Assembly: GCF_043555975.1 (NCBI RefSeq)
Contig: NZ_JBIGIA010000011.1
Span: 1-64,000 of the forward strand
Direction of reading: 5' to 3'
Source of the DNA: Pelomonas nitida
GTDB lineage: Bacteria; Pseudomonadota; Gammaproteobacteria; Burkholderiales; Burkholderiaceae_C
DNA: 64,000 bases
Made by a program: the position numbers and the translations under genes. The notes under the pieces were generated by a model that was not told where the DNA came from, did no database searches, and saw only the letters and a program-made list of their open reading frames with translations. Positions 56,145-64,000 of the stretch are shown in pieces; position 1 is the first letter of the stretch; each line of letters starts with the position of its first letter.

Positions 56145-56356
56145 GGCAACCCCGTGGCGGCGGGCCATGTTAGTGCCGGCGTCGCGCCGGTTGAGTTCGG
56201 CCCCGGGCGGGGATCCGCTGCATGTACGACGAAAGGGCGGCCGACCGCCGTCAGCGTTGAGTACCGGCGTTGAATGCAGACGTTGTTCTTGAGCGCATGC
56301 GCCGCGTTCGCGCGTTCGCATGGCTCGCCGTGCGCCGATTGCGTAACCTTCGGGCC

Positions 56357-57292
56357 ATGACGACACGCCCCCCTCCCACGCCCCTTCAACGCGCCGTCCT
56401 CATCACCGGCGCCACCGGCTTTGTCGGCCGGGCCTTGGTGGCCGAGTTGGGCGGCCAGGGGCGTCACGTCATCGTGCTGAGTCGCGACCCGCGTCGGGCG
56501 AGCGCGACGTTCGGGCCGGGCGTGTGGGCGGTGGACACGCTGGCGGCCGTGCCCGCCGATACGCGCATCGACGCCGTCGTCAACCTGGCCGGCGCCCGCG
56601 TGCTGGGCCTGCCATGGACGGCCGCGCGGCGACAGGTGTTGCTGGCCAGCCGCGTGGGCGTCACGCATCAGGTCGTGGCGCTGATCCGCCGGCTGGCGCA
56701 CCAGCCGCAGGTGCTGGTCAGCGCGTCGGCGGTGGGCTTCTACGGCGCGGTCAACAGCGACCAGCCCTGCACCGAGGCCAGCCCGCCGCGGCCGGGCGAG
56801 TTCCAGTCGGACCTGTGCGCCGCCATCGAGCACGAAGCGCGCTGCGCCGAGGCGCTGGGCGTGCGCGTCGTGCGCTTGCGCCTGGGCGTGGTGCTCGGGC
56901 GCGAAGACGGGGCCTATCCCATGCAGGCGCTGGCCGCCCGGCTGGGCCTGGGCGCGGTGCTGGGCAGCGGCCGGCAGCGGGCGCCGTGGCTGCATCTGCA
57001 GGACGCCGTCGGGCTGATCAGTTTTGCGCTCGGCAACGAGGGCCTGGCCGGCGCCGTCAATGCGGTGGCACCGCAGACGCCGACGCAGGCGGAGTTCGTG
57101 CAGGCGCTGGCGGCGTCGTTCGGCCGGCGCGTCTGGCTGCGCATGCCGGCCTGGCCGCTGCGTCAGCTGGCCGGCGAGATGAGCAGCCTGCTGCTGGACG
57201 GTCAGAACGCCGTGCCTGCCGCCGCGCTGGCGGCAGGCTACGAGTTCCGGCATCCGACGCTGCCGTCGGCGCTGGCCGATCTGGCCGGGTGA
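56357..57292 (+). CDS. TIGR01777-family NAD-dependent epimerase (SDR39U1-like)
   Basis: A 311-residue extended SDR. The nucleotide-binding GATGFVGRALVAELGG, VVNLAGARVLG and VLVSASAVGFYG match the TIGR01777 subfamily. The C-terminal domain DUF1731-like segment (ERFPRRVWLRMPAWPLRQLAGEMSSLLLDGQNAVPA-like region) is present. Substrate unknown. ATG at 56357 preferred over the upstream ATG because the SDR motif begins about 15 residues after it. Divergent from the DUF3365 sensor (212-bp gap). Confidence 0.9.
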   Translation: MTTRPPPTPLQRAVLITGATGFVGRALVAELGGQGRHVIVLSRDPRRASATFGPGVWAVDTLAAVPADTRIDAVVNLAGARVLGLPWTAARRQVLLASRVGVTHQVVALIRRLAHQPQVLVSASAVGFYGAVNSDQPCTEASPPRPGEFQSDLCAAIEHEARCAEALGVRVVRLRLGVVLGREDGAYPMQALAARLGLGAVLGSGRQRAPWLHLQDAVGLISFALGNEGLAGAVNAVAPQTPTQAEFVQALAASFGRRVWLRMPAWPLRQLAGEMSSLLLDGQNAVPAAALAAGYEFRHPTLPSALADLAG

Positions 57293-57301
57293 GGTCGGCT
57301 T

Positions 57302-60034
57302 CTACTGGGGCTTGGCCGGCGCCTTGTCGAAGTCTCCGGCCCACGACCAGTTGGCCTTGGTCGGGTCGATCCAGCGCTTGATAGCCGCGTTCACTTGCGC
57401 CAGCGTCAGCGCTTCGCCGCGGGCGTCCAGCTCGGCGTCCCACTTGAACTGGCGGCCGCGCTCCAGGTGGCCCGCAATGGCGCCGGCCACGGCCGCGTCT
57501 TCGCTGCGCCAGGTGTCGCTCTGCGCCTTCATCGCGCGCTTGGCGGTGTCCAGCTCGGCCTGCGTGATGCCGTCACGCACAAAGCGGGTCAGTTCGTCGT
57601 TCAGCGCCGCCTCGACGCGCCCCCGCGCTTCGGGCGCGAAGATGGCATAGGTGCCCAGCGTGGCGCTGGGTTCGCGGCTGGAGACGCTCATCCAGGCGCC
57701 CGCGCCGTAGGAGGCGCCTTCCTTCTGCCGCAGTCGCGTCATCAGCCGCGAGTCGAAGCCGCTGGCGCCCAGCACATGGGCGGCGATGCGCAGCGCGGCG
57801 TGGTCGACATCGTCGTCGCGCATCGGCAGCAGCAGGCCGCTGATGACCATCGCGTTGACCTTGTCCTTGAGCTTGGCTTCGAGCTTCAGGCCTTGCACGG
57901 GCGGCAATGGCATGGGAATGCGCGTGTAGGCCTGCGGGGCCGTCCAGCTGCCGAACAGGCGCTCCAGCAGCGGCTTGATCTCGGTCGCGTCGAAGTCGCC
58001 CACCAGCACCAGCTCGCCGTGGCTGGCGCCCAGGAAGTCGCGGTGGAAGGCCTGCAGCTTGTCGGCCGTCATGGCCTTCAACGCAGCGGCGCTCTCGGCG
58101 AAGCTGGCGACGTGGCGCGGATCATCGGCCGGGTATTGCGCGGCGATGGCGCGCTGCAGCCCGTGCGAGGCCACCGCCTGCGGCTGCTGCGCGGCTTCTT
58201 CCAGACCGGCGATCTGCTGGCGCGTCAGCTGCTCGACCTCGGCGGCCGGGAAGGTCGGCTCGCGCAACATCTCGGCCAGCAGCGCCAGCGCTTCGGGCAG
58301 CTGCGGCCGGCGGCTGCTCAGCACGATGCGCGTGCCGCTGACCGGGCCGCTCTGCGCGCGCACGCTGGTCTTGAGCTTGTCGAAGGCGTCGGCCAACTGC
58401 GCGCGGCTGTGCTGCTTCGTGCCCAGGCCCAGCGCGTCGCCGATGAGCGCCGCCTCGGCGCGCCGGCCGCGCAGGCTGTCCACGGTGCCGTAGTGCAGGT
58501 TCAGGGCCAGCTCCACCGTCTCGCCGCGCGAACGCTTGGGCAGCACGGCGACCTTCAGGCCGTTGGCGAGCTGGAAGCGCTGCGTGCGGCGGTCGATGTT
58601 GGCCGGGCTGGTGTCGAACACCTCGCCGGCCGCGACGGCGGCCTTGGGCACGTAGTCCTTCAGCGCCTCGGCGGCGGCGATGGGCAGAGCCAGTGGCGTG
58701 CGCTCGGGCGCGGCCGTGCCGTACAGGCTGCCCACGGTGCGGTTGCTGGGCAGCAGCCACTGGCGCAGCGTCGCGTTGACACTGTCGACCGTGGCGGCCT
58801 CGACGCGGTTGCGCAGCTGGAACAGCAGCCGCCAGTCGCCGGCGGCGATGGCTTCCGACAGCGCCACGCACAGGTTCTGCGGGTTGGCCATCAGCTCGTC
58901 GAAGCTCTTGGCCCATTGCGCCTGGGCGCGCTGCAGTTCCTCGGCGGTGATGGGCTCCTTGACGAGGTTGTCCGCCGTGTCGGCGAGCAACTGCCGGGCG
59001 CGGTCCACGTCGTTGTCGGACTTCAGGATCAGGCCCAGGTTCAGCAGCCCCGGCTCGGCACTGCGGTTGGCCCAGCCGAAGGTCTGCGCCGCCAGACCGG
59101 GCTCGACGAGGCGCTTGTGCAGGCGGCCGCTGGGCGTGTCGGCCAGCGCGGTGACGGCGACCTCGAAGGCCGCGTAGTCGGGGCTGGCCATGGCGGGGAT
59201 GTGATAGCTCGCGAACACCGCCTGCATCGCGCTGACGCGACGCAGCGCCACCTGGCGCTCGCCCTCTTGCACGGGCTCGACGGTGTAGGTCGGTGGCAGC
59301 ACGCGCTTTGGCTTCGGGATGGCGCCGAACACGCGGGTGATCTCGGTCAGCGTGCGGGCGGGGTCGAACGCGCCGGCGACCACCAGCGTCGCGTTGTCGG
59401 GCTGGTAGTGGCGTTGATAGAACGCCTGCAGGCGGGGGATGTCGACATGCTCGACGTCGGAGCGCGCGCCGATGGTGCTGCGGCCGTAGGCGTGCCACTG
59501 GTAGGCCGCCGCCTGTGTGCGCTGCATGAGGATTTGGACGGCATCGTTCTCGCCGGCTTCCATCTCGTTGCGCACGACGGTCATCTCGGTGTCGAGGTCG
59601 CTCCTCAGCACCTTGGCGCCGGTCATGCGGTCGGCCTCCATGCCCAGGGCCCAGCTCAGGTGGGCCGGGTCGGCGGGGAAGGTCTCGAAGTAGTTGGTGC
59701 GGTCGGCGTTGGTCGAGCCGTTGAACTGCATGCCGCGTTTGGATAGCTCGGCGCCGACGTTGGCGTATTTGCGCGTCGTCTTGAAGACCAGGTGCTCCAG
59801 CAGGTGGGCCATGCCGGTCTCGCCGTTGCCCTCGTGACGGCTGCCGACGCGGTAGGTCACGTTGACCGTGACGGTGGGCTTGGTCGCATCGGGAATGAGC
59901 AGCACCTGCAGGCCGTTGGCGAGGCGGTATTCGGCCACCCCTTCGGCCTCGCGGACCGGGGTGTTCGAAGGCGCGGCCGCGGCCAGCAATGGCAGGGCGA
60001 GCAGGAGGGCAGCGTGGCGGGGCAGCAATCGCAT
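57302..60034 (-). CDS. M16-family zinc metallopeptidase (pitrilysin-like)
   Basis: A 910-residue exported peptidase. Signal peptide MRLLPRHAALLLALPLLAAAAP. The inverted zinc motif HxxEH is HLLEH (77-81), with a distal glutamate in RNEMEAGENDA (about 155-165). Four pseudo-repeat domains are expected: the second half (from about 480) repeats the fold without the zinc motif, with YVPKAAVAAGEVFDTSP opening it. The enzyme forms a clamshell that degrades peptides in the periplasm. TAG stop at 57302; ATG at 60034. Divergent from the OmpR-type regulator (145-bp gap). Confidence 0.94.
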   Translation of the reverse strand: MRLLPRHAALLLALPLLAAAAPSNTPVREAEGVAEYRLANGLQVLLIPDATKPTVTVNVTYRVGSRHEGNGETGMAHLLEHLVFKTTRKYANVGAELSKRGMQFNGSTNADRTNYFETFPADPAHLSWALGMEADRMTGAKVLRSDLDTEMTVVRNEMEAGENDAVQILMQRTQAAAYQWHAYGRSTIGARSDVEHVDIPRLQAFYQRHYQPDNATLVVAGAFDPARTLTEITRVFGAIPKPKRVLPPTYTVEPVQEGERQVALRRVSAMQAVFASYHIPAMASPDYAAFEVAVTALADTPSGRLHKRLVEPGLAAQTFGWANRSAEPGLLNLGLILKSDNDVDRARQLLADTADNLVKEPITAEELQRAQAQWAKSFDELMANPQNLCVALSEAIAAGDWRLLFQLRNRVEAATVDSVNATLRQWLLPSNRTVGSLYGTAAPERTPLALPIAAAEALKDYVPKAAVAAGEVFDTSPANIDRRTQRFQLANGLKVAVLPKRSRGETVELALNLHYGTVDSLRGRRAEAALIGDALGLGTKQHSRAQLADAFDKLKTSVRAQSGPVSGTRIVLSSRRPQLPEALALLAEMLREPTFPAAEVEQLTRQQIAGLEEAAQQPQAVASHGLQRAIAAQYPADDPRHVASFAESAAALKAMTADKLQAFHRDFLGASHGELVLVGDFDATEIKPLLERLFGSWTAPQAYTRIPMPLPPVQGLKLEAKLKDKVNAMVISGLLLPMRDDDVDHAALRIAAHVLGASGFDSRLMTRLRQKEGASYGAGAWMSVSSREPSATLGTYAIFAPEARGRVEAALNDELTRFVRDGITQAELDTAKRAMKAQSDTWRSEDAAVAGAIAGHLERGRQFKWDAELDARGEALTLAQVNAAIKRWIDPTKANWSWAGDFDKAPAKPQ

Positions 60035-60179
60035 GGGAAGGCGGTGCTCGGAGTCGCGGGGCAGGCAGCATAGCCATGCGTGGTGGCCGTCTGTCGGAGG
60101 TCATGGGCGCCACGGCGCCCGTCCGGCAGCGACAGCCCGGCGTCAGCGCACGGCAGCGAGTCGCGCCATACTGCCGCCC

Positions 60180-60848
60180 ATGCGCATCCTGCTCGTCGAA
60201 GACGACGACCAACTCGTCGAAACCACCGCCCGCGCCCTGCGATCACAGGGTTGGGTGGTGGACTGCACCGCACGCGGTGAACCGGTGCCGCGGTCGCTGC
60301 GCGAAGACGCTTATGACCTGCTCATCCTGGACATCGGACTGGCCGGCATCGACGGCTTCGAGACGCTGCGCCGCGTGCGGGTCGAGGGGCTGCCCGTACC
60401 CGTGCTCATCCTGACTGCGCGAGACGCCGTCGAGGATCGCGTGCGGGGCCTGGAGGGCGGCGCGGACGACTATCTCGTCAAGCCCTTCGCGCTGACCGAG
60501 CTCGTGGCCCGCGCCCGCGCGCTGGTGCGCCGCAGCCAGGCGCGCACCAGCAATCAGCTTCAGCTTGCGCGTCTGCGCATCGACCAGGAAGCCCGCCGCG
60601 CCTATATCGAGGACGAGCCCCTGGCGCTGTCGGCCCGGGAGTGGGACGTGCTGGGTTTCCTGATGGCGCGCGCCGGCAAGGTGGTGCCCAAGGAGCACAT
60701 CGCGCTGGCGAGCAATGCCTGGGACCAGGGCGTCAGCGACAACGCCATCGAGGTGTGCCTGTCGCGGCTGCGAGCCAAGATCGAACCCGGCGGTGTGCAG
60801 CTGCGCACGGTGCGCGGCTTGGGATACCTGCTGGAAGAAATTGGCTGA
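60180..60848 (+). CDS. OmpR-family response regulator
   Basis: A 222-residue regulator. Receiver domain (1-118) with acidic pocket VEDDD, phospho-acceptor D51 (LLILDIGLAG), Thr in ILTARDAVEDRV and Lys in YLVKPFALTEL. The C-terminal Trans_reg_C winged helix (about 130-222) has LSAREWDVLGFLMARAGKVV and VCLSRLRAKIEPGGVQLRTVRGLGYLLE. It is paired with the QseC/TctE-type kinase 57 bp downstream. The regulon is unknown. ATG at 60180 begins the conserved MRILLVEDD. Confidence 0.95.
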   Translation: MRILLVEDDDQLVETTARALRSQGWVVDCTARGEPVPRSLREDAYDLLILDIGLAGIDGFETLRRVRVEGLPVPVLILTARDAVEDRVRGLEGGADDYLVKPFALTELVARARALVRRSQARTSNQLQLARLRIDQEARRAYIEDEPLALSAREWDVLGFLMARAGKVVPKEHIALASNAWDQGVSDNAIEVCLSRLRAKIEPGGVQLRTVRGLGYLLEEIG

Positions 60849-60905
60849 GATGAGCGGCGCGGCCTCGACCCGCCCAGCGTCGCGTTTGGCCCAGGGGCGC
60901 TGACC

Positions 60906-62303
60906 TTGGATCGCGGTTCGAGGTCGAGTCTGCAGGGCCGGCTGTTTGCCTGGCTGATGCTGCCGCTGCTCGTCGTGCTGCCCGTGCTGGGCATTGCGCT
61001 GTATGAGCAGGTGCAGAAGAGTGCGCAGAGCTGGCTGGACGAAGGGCTGGAGGACACGGCGCTGACGCTGGCGGGGCAGATCGACCTGCGCAGCGGCGCG
61101 CCGGGCATCGATATCAGCGTGACGATGGACCGCGCGCTGCGGTTCGACCGCCAGGACGATGTTTTCTACCTTGTGCTGGCGCCCGGCGGCGAGGTCATGC
61201 AGGGGGATGCCGGCCTGACCGAGGTGTTGCCGCGCCCGCAGGCGCTGCCGCCTGGTGGCTCACGGTTCGGCGATGTGCGGCTGCGCGGGCGCGAGCTGCG
61301 CCTGGCGCAGCTGGGGCGTGACTGCGGCGGCGGTGCGGCCTGCCAGGTGATGGTGGCCGAGACGCTGCACAAGCGTGACGCGCTGCAGCGCGAGATTGCC
61401 GGCTTCGTGGCGCTCACGGGCTTGGTGCTGGCGTTGTTGCTGGCACTGGCCGGCTGGGCAGCGGTGCGCCAGGGCCTGGCGCCGCTGACCGGCATGAGCC
61501 TCGAGCTGGAGCGGCGCGACCTGCTTCACCTGACGCCACTGACCTCCCCGTTGCCGCGTGAGCTGGTGCCGCTGCAAGCCGCCTTCAACCGGCTGTTCGA
61601 GCGCCTGAACCGGGCGGCCGAAGCGCAGCGGGAATTCCTGGCCGATGCCGCGCACCAGCTGCGCACGCCGCTGACTTCGCTGCAGACCGAGATCGAGCTG
61701 GCCATGCTGGAGCCGCACGACCAGCGCGTCGACCCGTTGCTGGAGCGGCTGCGCCAGCGCGTCGTGCGCAGTGCGCGGCTGGCGCAGCAACTGCTGTCGC
61801 TGGCGCGTGCCGAGGATCGCACGGTGGATGTCGGCCAGCGCATCGACTTGCGCGACATTGCCACCGAGAGCGGGCAGGACTGGGCGCACCGCAGCCTGCC
61901 CAGCGGCGTGGACCTGGGTTTCGAGCTGGCGGATGCGCCGGCGCTGGGCCATGCCTTCCTGTTGCGAGAGGCGTTGGAAAACCTCATCCACAACGCCGTC
62001 AGCTACGCGGGCGCCGGGGCGCGCATCACGGTGCGCTGCGGCAGCGGGCGCGATGAGGGGGCGTGGCTCGAGGTCGAGGACAACGGGCCCGGCATCGCAC
62101 CGGCCGAGCGGCCCGTGGCCATGCAGCGTTTTCGGCGCGGCGAGGGCGCGGTGGGCGCGGGCAGCGGGCTGGGCCTGGCCATCGCGGCTGACATCGCGAC
62201 CCGCCACGGCGGCCGGCTGGAGCTGCTGGATGCCCATGGCGAGCATGGGCTGCGCGCGCGCCTCAGCTTGCCCGCAGCGCCGGACTCCATCTCCACCGTC
62301 TGA
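60906..62303 (+). CDS. QseC/TctE-type sensor histidine kinase
   Basis: A 465-residue membrane kinase: TM1 13-33, a periplasmic region (34-162) with cysteine pair C140/C146, TM2 164-187 and a HAMP-like linker. The HisKA domain has H250 in FLADAAHQLRTPL; the HATPase domain has N-box ALENLIHNAVSY, EVEDNGPGI and GSGLGLAIAADIA. Partner of the preceding regulator. The TTG start at 60906 is chosen because there is no in-frame ATG before TM1. A 17-codon frame beginning ATG at 60850 ends at 60903, two bases before this start, which hints at an altered N-terminus. Confidence 0.92.
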   Translation: MDRGSRSSLQGRLFAWLMLPLLVVLPVLGIALYEQVQKSAQSWLDEGLEDTALTLAGQIDLRSGAPGIDISVTMDRALRFDRQDDVFYLVLAPGGEVMQGDAGLTEVLPRPQALPPGGSRFGDVRLRGRELRLAQLGRDCGGGAACQVMVAETLHKRDALQREIAGFVALTGLVLALLLALAGWAAVRQGLAPLTGMSLELERRDLLHLTPLTSPLPRELVPLQAAFNRLFERLNRAAEAQREFLADAAHQLRTPLTSLQTEIELAMLEPHDQRVDPLLERLRQRVVRSARLAQQLLSLARAEDRTVDVGQRIDLRDIATESGQDWAHRSLPSGVDLGFELADAPALGHAFLLREALENLIHNAVSYAGAGARITVRCGSGRDEGAWLEVEDNGPGIAPAERPVAMQRFRRGEGAVGAGSGLGLAIAADIATRHGGRLELLDAHGEHGLRARLSLPAAPDSISTV

Positions 62304-62492
62304 CCGTCGGCGCCCCGGGGCGGGCCCGCGACGCTGTCAATCCGAGGGGCGTCCCTGTTTCCGGGGCCATGCCGTCACGGAGACGCAATGGCGCGTCGGC
62401 ACGCTAGCTTCTGCACCGAGCGGTGCCGTGGGTTCGGCATCACTCCGCCGTCCCGGCCATGGCCGGTCCCCCGACTTTCTCGAGGAGCTGAC

Positions 62493-62975
62493 TTGAAGCA
62501 AGCACTGATCGCGACCCTGCTGCTGGGCCTGGCCGCAGCGGCCGCTGCCTCCGAGCAGAGCAACTGTTCCGCGGCCAAAGGCGCCTTCCTCACGGGCACC
62601 GTGACCAAGGCGCCGAAGTTCACGGCCGCCACGCAGACCATCCAGGGGGTGCAGCTGTCACACACCCACCTCAGCCTGGTCGCCGACCAGGACGGCAAGA
62701 CCTATGACGTGGCCATCGACAACGTCTTCGCGGTCGACTACGTGAAGAACGCCAAGACCGTGCCCGCCTCGCTGGCAGCGATCAAGGTGAACGACCGGCT
62801 GGAGTTGTGCGGTGCCAAGTACACCAGCGGCGTCGGCATCCACTGGGTGCATACCAACTGTGGCGACACGCCGACGAAGAGCGCCCCCAACGGCTGGGTC
62901 AAGCGTTTCACGTCGAGCACGGCGGTGGGCAGCAACCTGGAGCGCAGCCAGACCTATTGCTACCTGTGGGACTGA
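62493..62975 (+). CDS. Exported protein of unknown function
   Basis: A 160-residue protein starting at TTG (GAGGAG 7 nt upstream). Signal peptide LKQALIATLLLGLAAAAAASE. The mature part has cysteines at four places (SNCSAAKG, ELCGAKY, HTNCGDT, TYCYLWD), probably two disulfides, and a beta-rich pattern (GVQLSHTHLSLVADQDGKTYDVAIDNVFAVDY). Family not recognised. It lies 189 bp after the histidine kinase and 10 bp before the next gene. Confidence 0.68.
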   Translation: MKQALIATLLLGLAAAAAASEQSNCSAAKGAFLTGTVTKAPKFTAATQTIQGVQLSHTHLSLVADQDGKTYDVAIDNVFAVDYVKNAKTVPASLAAIKVNDRLELCGAKYTSGVGIHWVHTNCGDTPTKSAPNGWVKRFTSSTAVGSNLERSQTYCYLWD

Positions 62976-62985
62976 GGGGCGTGGC

Positions 62986-63717
62986 GTGACGAACGGCTGG
63001 CTGGGGGTGCTGGGCGCGGCGGGCCTGCTGGCTGCGCTGGGCCTGGTCTTCGTCGCCGTGCCGGCGCCACCCCCGGCCGGTGGCGCGCCCGCCGCCCCGC
63101 GGCTGGCGGCCTTGGCGTCGCCTGCACAGGTGCCGATGCCGGCCGCACGTCCACCGGTGGCACCGCCACGGCGGGTGCCGGCGGCGCTGGCGCCGGCCGC
63201 ACCGGCGGAACTGGACCGCGTCGTCGCCGCCGCCCGCCTGGGCGACCGGCGGGCGGGCTACGCCGCCTACCGTTTGCTGTCGCCGTGCGCCGAGGCAGCT
63301 TGCCCGGGGGTGCCGCTGACGCTCGTCAACGAGAGGCTGCGCTTCCTGGCCGAGGCCGCCCGGGCGGGCGTGGCCGGTGCGCAGGTCGACTTCTTCCTCG
63401 AAGGCCCGGACGCCGTTCAGGCGGCCGATGGCGAGGGCCTGCAGGCCTGGCGTGAGCAGGCGTTGGGCGGGCTCAAGGACGCAGCGGCGCAGTGCGAGCC
63501 CTTTGCGATGGGCCAGCTGGCCACGCTGCTGGACGCGGGCGAGCTGACGCCCCGGGATGCCATCGCCGCCGTGGCGTATGCCGTGGCCGAAGGGCAGCTG
63601 CGCCACCGGCCGCCCAGCGACGAGTCGCTGCGCGATCGCCTGGGCGAACCCATCGCCGACGCAGACCTGGAGGCTGCGCGTGTGCGCGGGCTGGGCCTGG
63701 TCGCTGCCTGCCGCTGA
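62986..63717 (+). CDS. Membrane-anchored or exported protein of unknown function
   Basis: A 243-residue protein. N-terminal hydrophobic helix (GWLGVLGAAGLLAALGLVFVAV) is followed by a long Pro/Ala-rich linker (about 27-72) and a helical domain (73-243). The domain contains VVAAARLGDRRAGYAAYRLLS, a Cys pair (SPCAEAACPG) and RFLAEAARAGVAGAQVDFFLEGP, reminiscent of Sel1-type helical repeats but not clearly so. GTG start at 62986 with GAGGGG upstream. Co-transcribed with the preceding gene; terminator follows. Confidence 0.65.
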   Translation: MTNGWLGVLGAAGLLAALGLVFVAVPAPPPAGGAPAAPRLAALASPAQVPMPAARPPVAPPRRVPAALAPAAPAELDRVVAAARLGDRRAGYAAYRLLSPCAEAACPGVPLTLVNERLRFLAEAARAGVAGAQVDFFLEGPDAVQAADGEGLQAWREQALGGLKDAAAQCEPFAMGQLATLLDAGELTPRDAIAAVAYAVAEGQLRHRPPSDESLRDRLGEPIADADLEAARVRGLGLVAACR

Positions 63718-63722
63718 ACGCC

Positions 63723-63750
63723 GAAAAGCCGGCGCCCGTGAGGGCTTTTC
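63723..63750. terminator. Rho-independent terminator
   Basis: GAAAAGCC (63723-63730) pairs with GGCTTTTC (63743-63750) over a GC-rich loop, with T/A-rich arms, so it can act in either direction. It begins 5 bp after the preceding stop. Confidence 0.6.
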
Positions 63751-63791
63751 TGGAGCATGCCAAGGCCGGGCAGGCCTAGCATGGGTCAGCC

Positions 63792-64000
63792 ATGTGTCGC
63801 TTCGCCCTGCCCACCATCGCCACTGCCGCGCTGCTGACGCTGGCCGGCTGCGGCACGCCCAGCCAGACGGTGCCCATGACGCTGTCGCCGGTGGACGCGC
63901 TGCAGATCCGCGGCTGGGTGCCGGCGATGCTGAAGGCGAGCGTGGCCGTGGCCCCTGTGAACGGAGGCGCCGAGACGGGGCGGTGGTGGGGCTCCAAGGT
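63792..64000 (+). CDS. Lipoprotein, 3' end outside window
   Basis: A partial frame of 69 complete codons from ATG at 63792. The N-terminus MCRFALPTIATAALLTLAGC is a lipoprotein signal peptide with lipobox LAGC; lipidation at C20. The mature part starts GTPSQTVPMTLSPVDALQIRG. Too short to assign a family, and the gene continues beyond the window. Separated from the previous gene by the terminator at 63723-63750. Confidence 0.7.
   Translation, partial: MCRFALPTIATAALLTLAGCGTPSQTVPMTLSPVDALQIRGWVPAMLKASVAVAPVNGGAETGRWWGSK

Noticed and set aside
57395..59746. 783-codon plus-strand frame opposite the M16 peptidase
   Set aside because: Antisense shadow of a gene with an intact HLLEH motif; no promoter or start site.
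62313..62330. GC palindrome CGCCCCGGGGCG after the histidine kinase
   Set aside because: Short with no T-run; expected by chance at this GC content.
1..64000. CRISPR array, tRNA, rRNA or prophage
   Set aside because: No regularly spaced repeats, no tRNA-like cloverleaf noticed between genes, and no phage structural genes.

Overview
The window is a very GC-rich (roughly 70 percent) chromosomal stretch with tightly packed genes. Family content (ProQ/FinO protein with an RG-rich tail, DUF3567, DUF3108, DUF4197, fused indolepyruvate ferredoxin oxidoreductase, YceI plus cytochrome b561, subclass B3 metallo-beta-lactamase) points to a betaproteobacterium of the order Burkholderiales, most likely a Roseateles/Mitsuaria/Rubrivivax-type relative. 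That placement is inferred from family content, not from a marker gene. No rRNA, tRNA, CRISPR array or prophage was seen. The only classical mobile element is the right-hand part of an IS3-family insertion sequence cut by the window start.

Layout. 1-876: IS3-family transposase and right IS end. 0.9-11.1 kb: FAD dehydrogenase, 54-residue protein, membrane-embedded patatin-like lipase, c-di-GMP phosphodiesterase with a dead GGDEF site, methylglyoxal synthase, PEP mutase/isocitrate lyase-family protein, EamA exporter overlapping a truncated metallophosphoesterase. 11.2-15.4 kb: Lrp/AsnC regulator divergent from the fused indolepyruvate ferredoxin oxidoreductase. 15.4-25.2 kb: structured 270-bp element (copy A), DUF2167 protein, DMT transporter, cytochrome b561-YceI-YceI operon, LytS/LytTR-type two-component operon, LysR/bile-acid-symporter-type divergent pair, and a periplasmic solute-binding protein whose 5' end is fused to a degenerate fragment of the LytTR regulator gene. 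25.2-34.1 kb: TonB receptor, ferredoxin-NADP reductase, SoxR divergent from a questin-oxidase-like gene, lower-GC S9 peptidase, XRE-cupin regulator with a tandem-GNAT protein. 34.1-46.8 kb: tandem AAA+ ATPase, DUF3567, DUF3108, FAH-like protein with nucleoside hydrolase, B3 metallo-beta-lactamase, Pat-type acyl-CoA synthetase/acetyltransferase, DUF4197, ProQ, M17 aminopeptidase. 46.9-53.7 kb: DTW tRNA-modification enzyme, DsbD-like thiol reductase with redoxin partner, glutaminase, element copy B, RNA methyltransferase-like protein. 53.7-64 kb: Ser/Thr kinase with an upstream haem-binding DUF3365-HAMP sensor, TIGR01777 epimerase, M16 peptidase, OmpR/QseC-type two-component pair, secreted proteins and a lipoprotein running off the end.

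Themes. Redox and stress handling recurs: SoxR/Fpr/questin oxidase, b561/YceI, DsbD/redoxin and the haem sensor-kinase pair. The most distinctive item is the 270-bp non-coding element present twice (15431-15700 and 52251-52520). It has 33-bp terminal inverted repeats, two long nested hairpin arms and a paired (compensatory) change between copies. In copy B it fills nearly all of a divergent promoter region. Other observations worth a second look are the in-frame fusion of a response-regulator fragment to a solute-binding protein, the SoxR-box/questin-oxidase pair, the DUF3365-kinase pair, and several genes with signs of recent reading-frame change (tandem GNAT, DsbD tail, metallophosphoesterase).
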